Source of the DNA: an uncultured Bacteroidaceae bacterium
Lineage (GTDB): Bacteria; Bacteroidota; Bacteroidia; Bacteroidales; Bacteroidaceae
Direction: 5' to 3'
Assembly: GCA_934426255.1 (NCBI GenBank)
Contig: CAKRYD010000007.1
Location: forward strand, 30,492 to 94,491
Length of the DNA: 64,000 bases
Each line of letters begins with the position of its first letter. Within the stretch, counting starts at the first letter, position 1. The notes beneath the pieces were generated by a model that was not told the DNA's origin, ran no database searches, and saw only the letters and a program-made list of their open reading frames with translations. A program made the position numbers and the translations under genes. Of this stretch, positions 1-8,223 are shown in pieces.

Positions 1-2
1 CG

Positions 3-512
3 ACTCTCGAACTTACCGTTCAGGAAGATGTGAAAGCAGGTGTGCCGTTTATCATGACATATGGCGACTACACGCAGTATAACGAAGAGACGAGTCTGTA
101 TGACCACTTCTTCTTCCAGATTCCCGCCAATGTAGATTCGACCGAACATGAAGCAAACGGTCTGATCGGTACATTGAAAGGACTCACCATCCAAAAGTCA
201 GGCTTCGGCTACATCGAAAATGACGGTCTGAAAGTGACCGCAGGCGAGGCCGTTTCCATCATCGGCCAACGCGGTTACATCGACCCGGCCAAGGTGAAGA
301 CGGGCGAAGGCAGCACCGACCTCGTGCTTACACTTGAAGGCGGCCTCATCAACGGCATCAACGTCATCGATGCTGCCAAGGCTTCCGACAAAGTCAACGT
401 TTACTCCATCGACGGCAAACTCTTGAAGAAGAATGTCAAGGCCACCGATGCCCACAAGAATCTGAAGAAAGGCATTTACATCATCGGCAAGAAAAAAGTT
501 GCCATCAAGTAA
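3..512 (+). CDS. Secreted/surface protein, C-terminal fragment (5' end outside window)
   Basis: The reading frame is open from the first bases of the window and ends with TAA at 510-512, so only the last ~169 residues are present. The visible part looks like a beta-rich extracellular region followed by a short C-terminal module. That module (…VNVYSIDGKLLKKNVKA… then GIYIIGKKKVAIK) resembles the type A secretion/sorting domain of many Bacteroidetes surface proteins: a D-G-K-x-L turn, then a G-I-Y-I-I strand and a basic end. No enzyme motif is visible. A strong hairpin terminator begins 26 bp after the stop, so the gene ends its transcription unit. The protein type is reasonably sure; its function is unknown because the N-terminal part is missing. 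Confidence 0.75.
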   Translation, partial: TLELTVQEDVKAGVPFIMTYGDYTQYNEETSLYDHFFFQIPANVDSTEHEANGLIGTLKGLTIQKSGFGYIENDGLKVTAGEAVSIIGQRGYIDPAKVKTGEGSTDLVLTLEGGLINGINVIDAAKASDKVNVYSIDGKLLKKNVKATDAHKNLKKGIYIIGKKKVAIK

Positions 513-537
513 CAGCCTCTCATAAGAACAATACAGC

Positions 538-571
538 AAGAGCGCGGATTCTTTAGCGAATCCGCGCTCTT
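538..571 (+). terminator. Rho-independent terminator after the first gene
   Basis: A 14-bp perfect inverted repeat (538-551 with 558-571, arms AAGAGCGCGGATTC / GAATCCGCGCTCTT) encloses a 6-nt loop. It lies 26 bp after the stop codon of the upstream gene. The stem is very stable but the trailing T run is poor. Confidence 0.75.
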
Positions 572-686
572 CGTATACCCATCCGCGCCAACAACATCGG
601 AAGCCGAAGCCTCGTTTTATCCGTAACGTAAGATACAAATTGCCTCTCCTGCCGGCAAAAAGAAATATCCCCGAAGCAAAGCAACC

Positions 687-767
687 AAAAATCGGCGATT
701 TTTGGCCTGAAAAACGGCGATTTCTTATCAAAAATCGGCGATTTTCAGGTGAAGAAACGGCGATTTT
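687..767. repeat. Array 1: four palindromic ATCGGCGAT-type boxes, ~22-bp period
   Basis: Four boxes built on an A-run, (T)CGGCG and AT-run pattern occur at 687-703, 710-723, 730-745 and 755-767. Their CGGCG cores start at 693, 715, 736 and 758, giving spacings of 22, 21 and 22 bp. Box 1 (AAAAATCGGCGATTTTT) is near-perfectly palindromic. The array lies between the 3' ends of two convergent genes in an otherwise featureless stretch (572-837). It is not a CRISPR array: the spacing is far too short and no unique spacers are present. Confidence 0.8.
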
Positions 768-837
768 CTACCACTATACTAAGGGGCTGCTTTTGAAAGG
801 TGGCAACAATAGCCCGTAACAAGCTGTTTTACTGCCG

Positions 838-1755
838 TTATGAAAGAGATTTGCCTATTTTAGCAGCCACATTTTTGTAGACGGGCATATTTACGCCCAG
901 CCTGTCGCCCAGATCTATCATATCAAACAACAATCCTTGGATTTCCGAAGCATGGCCGCGCGCCAGATCCTTTTGCATGGAGGCCGTCGAACGCGGATCC
1001 AAGGAATCGATAACACGCAGCCCGTACACCGCCATGTCCTCAGGAAAACGAATACCCAGCCGCAAACCCACAGACATGCTTTCGTGCGAAAGGGCGCGGA
1101 ATGTTTCACGTGCTTCACCCTCATGCTGCACCGCTCCAATTGCGCAGTCAAAACAGGCTCCCGTGCAAGCCATGGCCGAAATGAACGACCACTTGATGAA
1201 TGTATCGCGGTTGATGTCATCGGAAACTTCAGCCTTTATGCCGCATTGCACCAATTCGTCGGCTACGGCCTGCATGCGGCTGAAGGCAACGCCCTGTTCG
1301 GGACGTGCTCCGAAAACCAGACGGAAGACACGCCCCATCTGCGAAACTTCACCATCTCCCGAGACGTAGCCCACGATATAGATGCAGCCGTCAAGAACCG
1401 TTGCATGAGGAACAAGGCGTCCGATGCGCAGCCCGGTGCCATAGACATTAAGTATGGGAATGACCAACGTATCCGAATGAGCCGCACGCCCTATCACGTC
1501 CTTGACCGATTCGATCGAATAACCTTTTACACACACGAATATAACATCAGCCTTATCATCATATTCCTCGGCTGTGCAAGCCTTTATGGGCAGCATGCAG
1601 TCGCCCTTCAAAGCTGATTTCAGATGCAGGCCGTGCTCGCGAATCGCTTCCAAATGCCTGCCGCGCGCTATGCATGTCACATCGTGCCCTTCCAGAGCCA
1701 AAAAACCAGCAATGCTCCCACCCACACCACCGGTGCCAACTATCAAATACTTCAT
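838..1755 (-). CDS. panE: 2-dehydropantoate 2-reductase (ketopantoate reductase)
   Basis: Reduces ketopantoate to pantoate with NADPH, a step of the pantothenate/CoA pathway in the cytoplasm. The 305-residue length is typical. The N-terminus carries the Rossmann nucleotide-binding strand and glycine loop (KYLIVGTGGVGGSIAG, residues 2-17), and the C-terminal half is the helical ApbA/PanE domain, with the family's N-R-D-T-F-I-K-W region around residues 182-189. Start chosen at 1755 because it places the Rossmann strand at residues 2-8, and a TAACTTTG promoter element sits 25 bp upstream. The gene is divergent from ung across 58 bp. Other ApbA-family 2-ketoacid reductases are an alternative, but PanE is the usual member in Bacteroidales. 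Confidence 0.88.
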   Translation of the reverse strand: MKYLIVGTGGVGGSIAGFLALEGHDVTCIARGRHLEAIREHGLHLKSALKGDCMLPIKACTAEEYDDKADVIFVCVKGYSIESVKDVIGRAAHSDTLVIPILNVYGTGLRIGRLVPHATVLDGCIYIVGYVSGDGEVSQMGRVFRLVFGARPEQGVAFSRMQAVADELVQCGIKAEVSDDINRDTFIKWSFISAMACTGACFDCAIGAVQHEGEARETFRALSHESMSVGLRLGIRFPEDMAVYGLRVIDSLDPRSTASMQKDLARGHASEIQGLLFDMIDLGDRLGVNMPVYKNVAAKIGKSLS

Positions 1756-1780
1756 ATAAGATGTTTTGTTTACAGATGTG

Positions 1781-1788
1781 CAAAGTTA
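1781..1788 (-). promoter_or_regulatory. -7 element of panE promoter (TAACTTTG)
   Basis: Reads TAACTTTG on the minus strand, matching the Bacteroidetes -7 consensus TAnnTTTG. It is 25 bp upstream of the panE start. No clear -33 TTTG is seen at the usual 19-20 bp. Confidence 0.6.
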
Positions 1789-1801
1789 GTGCTTAATTTC
1801 G

Positions 1802-1809
1802 TACTTTTG
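1802..1809 (+). promoter_or_regulatory. -7 element of ung promoter (TACTTTTG), nearly abutting the start codon
   Basis: TACTTTTG fits TAnnTTTG. Its last base is only 4 nt before the ung ATG at 1814. Initiation 5-8 nt downstream of the element would start the mRNA at or beside the ATG, giving a leaderless or near-leaderless message. Confidence 0.5.
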
Positions 1810-1813
1810 CGCC

Positions 1814-2482
1814 ATGATTCCGTCATTCAAACTGCCGTCTGATTGGTCAGATGCCCTGTCAGGCGAAACAAGCAAGCCCTATTTTCAATCTCTGCACTCA
1901 TTTGTAGAGGCCGAATATGCCATCCACGTGTGCTATCCCAATTCCAATGACATATTCGCGGCATTTCGCATATGTCCGCTTCATGAGGTAAAAGTCGTCA
2001 TGCTGGGACAAGACCCCTATCATGAGGCCGGACAGGCTCAAGGACTGTGCTTCTCGGTGCCAGACGGAATCAAAATGCCTCCTTCGCTCCGCAACATCTT
2101 CAAAGAACTGCAATCCGACACAGGTCTGCCCGTTCCCGGAAACGGTGACCTGACACGTTGGGCACAGCAAGGCGTACTTATGCTCAATGCCACGCTCACC
2201 GTTCGCGAGCATAAGGCCGGTTCGCATGCACGGCAGGGATGGGAAACATTCACCGATGCCGTTATCGGCACCGTCAGCCGTCAATGCGACCATGCTGCAT
2301 TTCTATTATGGGGCAGTTACGCACAGCAAAAAGCCGCGCTCATCGATGCCTCGCGTCACCTGCTGCTCTGCTCGGCTCACCCGTCGCCCCTCTCGGCTTA
2401 CCGCGGTTTTTTCGGCAACCACCATTTCAGCAAGACCAACCAATTCCTTGTCCAGCACGGCAAGACTCCCATCAATTGGTAA
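1814..2482 (+). CDS. ung: Uracil-DNA glycosylase, family 1
   Basis: Removes uracil from DNA to start base excision repair. The 222-residue protein has the catalytic water-activating loop GQDPYH followed by the AQGLCFSVP stretch at about residues 60-80. It also has the minor-groove/leucine loop near the C-terminus (HPSPLSAYRGFFGNHHFS), both diagnostic of family 1 UDG. The start at 1814 is the only ATG that gives the usual N-terminus, and it lies just after a TAnnTTTG element. The next gene begins 12 bp after the stop codon and is probably cotranscribed. Confidence 0.95.
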   Translation: MIPSFKLPSDWSDALSGETSKPYFQSLHSFVEAEYAIHVCYPNSNDIFAAFRICPLHEVKVVMLGQDPYHEAGQAQGLCFSVPDGIKMPPSLRNIFKELQSDTGLPVPGNGDLTRWAQQGVLMLNATLTVREHKAGSHARQGWETFTDAVIGTVSRQCDHAAFLLWGSYAQQKAALIDASRHLLLCSAHPSPLSAYRGFFGNHHFSKTNQFLVQHGKTPINW

Positions 2483-2494
2483 ACACGCACCACC

Positions 2495-3100
2495 ATGACC
2501 CAGAAATCATTAGGAATAGTACAAGTAGGGAACGTTCTGCTTTCCATTGACTGCTTCAAGGAACAATTTGTCTGCAATCTGGCCGCCTGCCATGGCGCAT
2601 GTTGCATTGAAGGCGATGCCGGGGCTCCCGTGACATTAGACGAAGTAATGGCTATCGAAGAAATTGTGCCTGAAATAGAGGCCGACCTGACAGAAGAAGC
2701 CCAAAACATTATAAAGAGCCAAGGAATTGCCTACATCGACAGTGAAGGCGACCTTGTTACGAGCATAGTAAACGGGAAAGACTGCGTTTTTGCCTGCCGC
2801 GACAAACAAGGGAACTGCCTTTGTGCCATAGAGCGAGCCCAACGCGAAGGACGCATCCAGACAGCCAAGCCCATCTCCTGCTGGCTCTACCCTATCCGCA
2901 TCAAAGAGTTCAAAGGAGGGCTCTTCGGTGCCAACTACCACCGCTGGGACATTTGCCAATGCGGCGTTGAGCTCGGCCGGAAGCTCAAGATTCCCGTATA
3001 CAAATTTCTAAAGGAACCGCTCATAGCGCGTTTCGGTAAGGAATGGTATGCCGATCTGGAACAAACGGCACTTGAGCTTCAGGAACAAGGCCTCACCTGA
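2495..3100 (+). CDS. DUF3109 family cysteine-rich protein
   Basis: A 201-residue cytosolic protein with no signal peptide or membrane segment. It has many cysteines, including a CHGACC motif at about residues 33-38, later CVFAC and CLC groups and a C-Q-C near residue 154. Their arrangement recalls the YkgJ/DUF3109 group of putative Fe-S or zinc proteins common in Bacteroidetes. The biochemical role is not established. It begins 12 bp after ung and ends 19 bp before the 3' end of convergent rnhB, so it probably shares ung's transcript. Family assignment is from memory of the motif pattern; metal binding is inferred. Confidence 0.72.
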   Translation: MTQKSLGIVQVGNVLLSIDCFKEQFVCNLAACHGACCIEGDAGAPVTLDEVMAIEEIVPEIEADLTEEAQNIIKSQGIAYIDSEGDLVTSIVNGKDCVFACRDKQGNCLCAIERAQREGRIQTAKPISCWLYPIRIKEFKGGLFGANYHRWDICQCGVELGRKLKIPVYKFLKEPLIARFGKEWYADLEQTALELQEQGLT

Positions 3101-3118
3101 AGCCTGAAGAATAGCAGT

Positions 3119-3727
3119 CTAATCTTCGAATGGAAGCTCGGGAGCCTCTGTGCCCAAGAGATTAAACGAAAGGCGATGATAAGGCGAAACGCCATATTTG
3201 CGAACTGCCTCGCGATGAGCCTTTGTCGGATAACCCTTGTTCTTATCCCATGAATAGCACAGATATTCCGCATGAAGCCGCTCCATATAATCATCGCGAT
3301 AGGTCTTGGCCAAAATGCTTGCTGCCGCTATCGACAGGTATTTTCCGTCACCCTTCACAATGGTCTTGCAGGACAGTCCTTGATAAGGAACAAAACGATT
3401 TCCATCTACTATAACTGCCTGCGGACGCACCTCAAGTCCGTCCAAAGCCCTGTGCATGGCAAGGATGGAAGCCCTCAAAATGTTAATCTCATCTATTTCT
3501 TTTGCTGTTACAACCCCAATCGCCCAGGCAAGGGCATCGCGCTGGATGATGTTGCGCAATGCATAACGTTGCCGCGGTGTCAATTTCTTGCTGTCTGTAA
3601 TCTCTTCGTTGGAATAATCCGATGGAAAAATGACAGCGGCAGCATACACGCTACCGGCCAAACATCCGCGCCCGGCTTCGTCACAACCGGCTTCAATCAC
3701 ATCCGGATGCAAATACGAGAACAACAT
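3119..3727 (-). CDS. rnhB: Ribonuclease HII
   Basis: Cleaves the RNA strand of RNA-DNA hybrids and single ribonucleotides in DNA. The 202-residue sequence shows the RNase HII signature near the N-terminus (CDEAGRGCLAGSVYAAAVI, residues 14-32) holding the first Asp-Glu metal ligands, and later D-G-N-R and KGDGKYLSIAAASILAKTYRD motifs (~107-145). It starts 6 bp after sufS stops and is in the same direction, so it is probably the last gene of the suf operon although functionally unrelated. Confidence 0.95.
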   Translation of the reverse strand: MLFSYLHPDVIEAGCDEAGRGCLAGSVYAAAVIFPSDYSNEEITDSKKLTPRQRYALRNIIQRDALAWAIGVVTAKEIDEINILRASILAMHRALDGLEVRPQAVIVDGNRFVPYQGLSCKTIVKGDGKYLSIAAASILAKTYRDDYMERLHAEYLCYSWDKNKGYPTKAHREAVRKYGVSPYHRLSFNLLGTEAPELPFED

Positions 3728-3733
3728 GGCTTG

Positions 3734-4945
3734 TCAAAACATTTTGCTTACCAGCCCGATACCATTGCATAAGGCGTCCACTTCTTCGCGCGTATTATAG
3801 AAGGAAAAGGATGCACGCACCGTTCCTTCTATCCCCATACGTTCCATGACAGGCTGCGCACAATGGTGCCCCGTGCGTACTGCTATACCCAAGCGGTCCA
3901 ACAGAGTGCCCATGTCGAGATGATGTATGTCGCGCACCAAAAAAGATACCACGGAATCCTTTTGCGGTGCCGTTCCAAACAGGCGCAGTCCCTCTATCTG
4001 CGACATGCGGGAGACGGCATATTCTGTCAAGCTGCGTTCATAGGCTTCGATTTCGTCCATGCCGATGGCCTTGACATAATCCAACGCAACAGCAAGGGCA
4101 TGACTGCCTACATAGTTGGGGGTTCCGGCTTCGAACTTATAGGGCAGACGTTCAAAGAGCGTCTTCTCAAAGCTCACAGAAGAAATCATCTCGCCACCGC
4201 CCTGATAAGGAGGCATCGCATCAAGCCAACGTTCCTTGCCATAAAGAACGCCTATGCCGGTAGGACCGTAAATCTTGTGGCCGCTGAATGCCAGGAAATC
4301 ACAGTCGAGTTCCCGGACATCCACCTTGAAATGAGGAACGCTTTGCGCACCATCCACCAACACCGGGACATTGCGATCGTGGGCATAACGAATCATTTCC
4401 TTCACGGGATTGACCGTTCCCAACACATTAGACACATGAGCAATGCTCACAAGACGGGTCTTTTCATTAAACAGCTTGTGGTAGTCTTCCTGTATAAGCA
4501 TCCCCTCATCGGTCATTGGAATAACACGCAGTTTCACGCCTTTTCGCCCACACAAGAGTTGCCAGGGAACGATATTGGAATGATGCTCCATGACAGAGAC
4601 AATAACCTCGTCGCCCTCTTTAAGCAATTCGCCAAACGAGGATGCCACAAGATTGATGCTTTCTGTAGTGCCACGCGTAAAGACTATTTCGGAGACCGAC
4701 GGTGCATTGATGAAACCGCGCACCGTCTCGCGTGCCTGTTCAAGCAAGTCCGTTGCTTTCTCCGAAAGATAGTGCACCCCACGATGCACATTGGCATTGG
4801 CCGTATAATACTCTTCAACCTCGGCATCGACCACACAACGTGGTTTCTGAGCAGTAGCCGCATTGTCCAGGTAGACCAGCGGACGGCCATACACCTGCGT
4901 TGCCAAAATCGGAAAATCCTCTCTTATTTTGTTTACCTCAAACAT
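3734..4945 (-). CDS. sufS: Cysteine desulfurase SufS
   Basis: PLP-dependent enzyme taking sulfur from cysteine for Fe-S cluster assembly. At 403 residues it has the class V aminotransferase pattern: YLDNAATAQKP near residue 25, the ATTH-like TRGTTESINLVA region around 90, SVMEHHSNIVPWQ around 120, the PLP lysine in AFSGHKIYGPTGIG around 225, and the catalytic-cysteine loop RTGHHCAQPVMER around 360, with the single-residue spacing expected of group II (SufS) enzymes. It follows sufD with a 13-bp gap. Confidence 0.96.
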   Translation of the reverse strand: MFEVNKIREDFPILATQVYGRPLVYLDNAATAQKPRCVVDAEVEEYYTANANVHRGVHYLSEKATDLLEQARETVRGFINAPSVSEIVFTRGTTESINLVASSFGELLKEGDEVIVSVMEHHSNIVPWQLLCGRKGVKLRVIPMTDEGMLIQEDYHKLFNEKTRLVSIAHVSNVLGTVNPVKEMIRYAHDRNVPVLVDGAQSVPHFKVDVRELDCDFLAFSGHKIYGPTGIGVLYGKERWLDAMPPYQGGGEMISSVSFEKTLFERLPYKFEAGTPNYVGSHALAVALDYVKAIGMDEIEAYERSLTEYAVSRMSQIEGLRLFGTAPQKDSVVSFLVRDIHHLDMGTLLDRLGIAVRTGHHCAQPVMERMGIEGTVRASFSFYNTREEVDALCNGIGLVSKMF

Positions 4946-4958
4946 AACTCGTCATTAT

Positions 4959-6302
4959 TTATTTGCATAGGCCGCAATCGGCACATGCCTTGAGCGAATG
5001 GCGGAAACGCTGTTCAACCATCGCAGACAAACGCTCACGCAAAGGTTCAAGTTTTATTTGCGCCAGCACTTCATTGACAAAAGCATGCTGCATCAACAGA
5101 CGCGCCTCTTCGGGCGATATGCCTCGTTGCGCCATATAGAAGAGAGCCGCCTGATCAATTTGTCCGACGGTGCTCCCATGGTTGCACTTCACATCATCGG
5201 CATAAATCTCCAGCATGGGTTGCGTATACATTCTCGCCGTCGGCGACACACAAAGGTTGGCATTGGTTTCCTGCGAATCAGTCTGCTGCGCCCCGGGTCG
5301 TACCAAAACCTTACCGGCAAATGCTCCGACAGCATCTCCATCCAGCACATATTTATACAGCACTTCGCTTTTGCACCTCCCCATCTTGTGGTCAATGAGA
5401 AGATGATTGTCGACTTTCTGATTGCCGTCGGCAACAACTGCCCCCATAATACGGGCATGGCCGTTTTCTCCGTCAAAAGAAAAATTGGCAGTGCGCCTCG
5501 TTATGCCGTTACGCAAGGAAAGACTTACATACTCCAGACATCCGCCTTCGGCCTGAGACAAGTACAAATTATCAAACAGGGTACAGTTGGCAGCTGTCTC
5601 TTCTACGCTATAAATATTCAGGCATGCACCTTTACCGACAAATATCTCGGTTACGTTCGTAGTGAGGAAGCGAACCTTATCCATCACATGCTCGCAAAAC
5701 AAGAGTCCTACCTCTGATCCATCACCCAGCACAATCAAAGTGCGTCTGTTGGTCATCAGGTCTACATTGGCATGCATCAGGTTGACAACCTGCAACACCT
5801 GTTCCACTTTCGTCCCCGACGGTATATATATCAGCAAGCCGTCCTGAGCCAAGGCCGTGTTCAAAGCCGTTACGGCATCACCATCCGTCACGGCAATCTT
5901 TCCGTAAAAGTTCTGCAATTTGCCGGGATGAATCTTGTCGTAATCACAAATCGAACCAACATATGCACCTTCAGGCAGAACATGTTTTGATTTGGAAAGC
6001 GTATGGAATTGCTCATTAACCATATAGTATAAAGCCGTACCTATGTTTGGCACAGAACAGCGATATGCCTTATAGGGATCGGCTTTCATCTCCAAACGGT
6101 TCAAGTTCAACCCATAGTCAGGGGCAAAAGCGGCCTGCACATCCGTATACTTGTAGTTTTCGTTTTTACGCGACGGGAATTCCAAATCACAAAAAGCATG
6201 AAAAGCCTCGTCACGCTTTTCGTTCATCACATCGCAGCTGTTCTTGCGGAGCAGGTCGGCGGCCTCGCGATAAAGTTCTATATATTGTTGCTCGCTACCC
6301 AT
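4959..6302 (-). CDS. sufD: Fe-S cluster assembly scaffold protein SufD
   Basis: A 447-residue SufB/SufD-family protein that partners SufB and SufC in the Fe-S scaffold complex. The beta-helix core is recognisable, including the C-terminal stretch with conserved CNHGSTVGQIDQAALFYMAQRG and ISPEEARLLM (about residues 370-405) and the final basic helix. The N-terminus has the family's helical region (FPSRKNENYKYTDV). It starts 6 bp after sufC, within one operon. The same family includes SufB, but the length and absence of the longer SufB N-terminal domain favour SufD. Confidence 0.92.
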   Translation of the reverse strand: MGSEQQYIELYREAADLLRKNSCDVMNEKRDEAFHAFCDLEFPSRKNENYKYTDVQAAFAPDYGLNLNRLEMKADPYKAYRCSVPNIGTALYYMVNEQFHTLSKSKHVLPEGAYVGSICDYDKIHPGKLQNFYGKIAVTDGDAVTALNTALAQDGLLIYIPSGTKVEQVLQVVNLMHANVDLMTNRRTLIVLGDGSEVGLLFCEHVMDKVRFLTTNVTEIFVGKGACLNIYSVEETAANCTLFDNLYLSQAEGGCLEYVSLSLRNGITRRTANFSFDGENGHARIMGAVVADGNQKVDNHLLIDHKMGRCKSEVLYKYVLDGDAVGAFAGKVLVRPGAQQTDSQETNANLCVSPTARMYTQPMLEIYADDVKCNHGSTVGQIDQAALFYMAQRGISPEEARLLMQHAFVNEVLAQIKLEPLRERLSAMVEQRFRHSLKACADCGLCK

Positions 6303-6308
6303 AACCGC

Positions 6309-7067
6309 TTATGATTCTCTGTTGAGTTCCGACTTGATCCAATCAAAACCTTCACTTTCAATCCGATATCCCAAATTGGCATCACCGGTACGCACAATGC
6401 TGCCGTCAACCAACACGTGCACCACATCGGGACGCAAATAGTCGAGCATCCTTTGATAATGTGTTATGACAATGGCACTGGTCTCAGGTTTCCTTATCTT
6501 ATTGAATCCCTCGATCACAATCCTCAGGGCATCGACATCAAGTCCCGAATCTGTTTCATCCAGAATGGCCAGCTTAGGCTCGAGCATCGCCATCTGGAAT
6601 ATTTCATTGCGTTTTTTCTCTCCGCCACTGAACCCTTCATTAACGGAACGGCGTGTCAGCGAAGCATCCAGTTCTACAATCTGTCTCTTCTCTTTCATCA
6701 GCTTCAGGAATTCCGGAGCAGCAATAGGCCCTTGTCCCCAATACTTACGCTTGGCATTGATAGCCGCACGCATAAAGTTGACCATGCTGACACCCGGTAT
6801 TTCAATGGGAGACTGAAAGGACATGAACAGTCCTTCGTGCGAACGGTCTTCTGGTGGCATAGCCAACAGATCTTTACCGTTAAACAGGATGGAGCCTTCT
6901 GTCACTGTATATTGTGGATTTCCCACCAATACATTGCAAAGAGTACTCTTTCCGGAACCGTTCGGTCCCATCAAGGCATGCACCTCCCCGTCTCTTATCG
7001 TGAGACTGACTCCCTTTAAAATCTCTTTGCCTTCAACCGAAGCATGCAGATTGCGAATTTCGAGCAT
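6309..7067 (-). CDS. sufC: Fe-S cluster assembly ATPase SufC
   Basis: ABC-type ATPase of the SUF scaffold. In 252 residues it has the Walker A motif (GPNGSGKST, ~35-43), the Q-loop MSFQSP (~82), the SufC-type signature GFSGGEKKRNEI (~146-157), Walker B LAILDETDSGLD (~170) and the H-loop ITHYQR (~204). It is first in the sufC-sufD-sufS-rnhB operon, with a TAACTTTG promoter element 35 bp upstream. In most organisms sufB precedes or follows sufC; here the neighbouring upstream gene is a divergent sigma factor, so sufB must be elsewhere. Confidence 0.96.
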   Translation of the reverse strand: MLEIRNLHASVEGKEILKGVSLTIRDGEVHALMGPNGSGKSTLCNVLVGNPQYTVTEGSILFNGKDLLAMPPEDRSHEGLFMSFQSPIEIPGVSMVNFMRAAINAKRKYWGQGPIAAPEFLKLMKEKRQIVELDASLTRRSVNEGFSGGEKKRNEIFQMAMLEPKLAILDETDSGLDVDALRIVIEGFNKIRKPETSAIVITHYQRMLDYLRPDVVHVLVDGSIVRTGDANLGYRIESEGFDWIKSELNRES

Positions 7068-7102
7068 ATGGACAATTCTTCTAATTGATAATTTTTAAAG
7101 GA

Positions 7103-7110
7103 CAAAGTTA
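7103..7110 (-). promoter_or_regulatory. -7 element of suf operon promoter (TAACTTTG)
   Basis: TAACTTTG on the minus strand, 35 bp upstream of the sufC start. It fits TAnnTTTG; no strong -33 TTTG is evident at the standard distance. Confidence 0.6.
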
Positions 7111-7182
7111 CGGCAATCTGAAGAAATAGGGCTCTTCTTCACAAAGTTTATATTGCAGACCCGCTAACACAAAAGAACAGCC

Positions 7183-7190
7183 TAACTTTG
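7183..7190 (+). promoter_or_regulatory. -7 element of ECF sigma factor operon promoter (TAACTTTG)
   Basis: TAACTTTG on the plus strand, giving a leader of about 75 nt before the sigma factor ATG at 7273. It has the housekeeping-type consensus, so basal expression need not depend on the ECF factor itself. Confidence 0.5.
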
Positions 7191-7272
7191 TGCCTTGAAA
7201 AAAGTAGATGATTCGATGTTACTTTTTGGCAAGTTTGCGTTTAGATAGTAGAAGACACCATCAGGAATCCGA

Positions 7273-7773
7273 ATGAGCGACGAGACATTGGTATCCACAT
7301 TTGAACGGTTGCGTTCGCGGCTGTTAGGATTGGCGGGCCGTCTATTGCGCGATGACGAAGATGCGCAAGACGTGCTGCAAGATGCCTTTTGCCAACTCTG
7401 GACTCACTATCGCGATGTATCATCTCCCAAGGACATAGAAGCTTTGAGCATGACTACTGTACGCAATCTCAGCATTTCTACCCTTCGCCACAAAATCGAT
7501 GTCATAGACTTGGAGGCCAGTTCTACAGTCTGCGAAAGCGATGAAAGCATTCAGGAAGATCCACGTGATGAAAAGTTCAATATGGTAGAACGCCTGATTA
7601 ACGAACACCTTTCGCCTTTGCAACGCACCATTTTGACCCGCCGTGAAATCGAAGGAAAAAGCATCGCTGAAATTGCGATTGAGATGAAGATGGAAGAACC
7701 TGCAGTTCGTATGAACTTGAGCAGGGCACGAAAAACCATTCGAGAACTATACACGAAAACTAACAGCCTATGA
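7273..7773 (+). CDS. ECF-type RNA polymerase sigma factor
   Basis: A 166-residue extracytoplasmic-function sigma factor. The region 2 helix for core binding and -10 recognition is at about residues 27-46 (DDEDAQDVLQDAFCQLW), and the region 4 helix-turn-helix is at about 112-160 (LSPLQRTILTRREIEGKSI… with SRARKTIRELY). Its stop overlaps the start of the next gene (ATGA at 7770-7773), which is translationally coupled and looks like a membrane-bound anti-sigma protein. The ORF array downstream (secreted protein, outer-membrane barrel) suggests control of envelope functions; that is inference. Confidence 0.92.
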   Translation: MSDETLVSTFERLRSRLLGLAGRLLRDDEDAQDVLQDAFCQLWTHYRDVSSPKDIEALSMTTVRNLSISTLRHKIDVIDLEASSTVCESDESIQEDPRDEKFNMVERLINEHLSPLQRTILTRREIEGKSIAEIAIEMKMEEPAVRMNLSRARKTIRELYTKTNSL

Positions 7774-8207
7774 AACAGATACAGCTAACCAAACACGAAG
7801 CCAAACGCTTGCTGGAGCGCTATTATAACGGCGATACGACCAATGATGAAGAACGTCTGATACGGATTTTCCTGGCATCATCGGCAGCAGACGGAGGTGA
7901 GTTCAATGCCGACAAAGCTGTATTGGGCTTCCTCTGCACCAAACGCGCAAAATGCCACCGCACAAAAGCCACCAGGTGGATTCCCTTAGCTGCCGCCGCA
8001 AGCATTGTCATGGCTATCGGCCTTTGGACATTCGCTCATCTCACCACACCCGATTATATCGCCTATGTCAACGGGCAAGAATATACCAATGAGCAATTCG
8101 TAATCAACCACATGGAACAGACCATGAAAATCGTAGGGAACGAAACGGAATCACTGACCATAGAAAACCAAATGAAAACCGTATTCGAAGCTACTGATAA
8201 TAACTAA
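7770..8207 (+). CDS. Single-pass membrane protein, likely anti-sigma factor
   Basis: A 145-residue protein with an ~68-residue N-terminal cytosolic part (KRLLERYYNGDTTNDEERLI near residues 12-31), one membrane segment (WIPLAAAASIVMAIGLWTF, about 70-88) and a ~55-residue C-terminal part outside. The LxxYxxGxxTxxEE pattern is frequent at the start of Bacteroidetes membrane anti-sigma proteins. The 4-nt overlap with the sigma gene strengthens that reading. No FecR domain is visible. The function is inferred from topology and context. Confidence 0.65.
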   Translation: MKQIQLTKHEAKRLLERYYNGDTTNDEERLIRIFLASSAADGGEFNADKAVLGFLCTKRAKCHRTKATRWIPLAAAASIVMAIGLWTFAHLTTPDYIAYVNGQEYTNEQFVINHMEQTMKIVGNETESLTIENQMKTVFEATDNN

Positions 8208-8223
8208 ACTTATAACAAGGAGG

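Noticed and set aside
3863..4993. A 376-residue open frame antisense to sufS
   Set aside because: It lies fully opposite a clearly conserved sufS and shows no domain; it is a mirror of codon use on the other strand.
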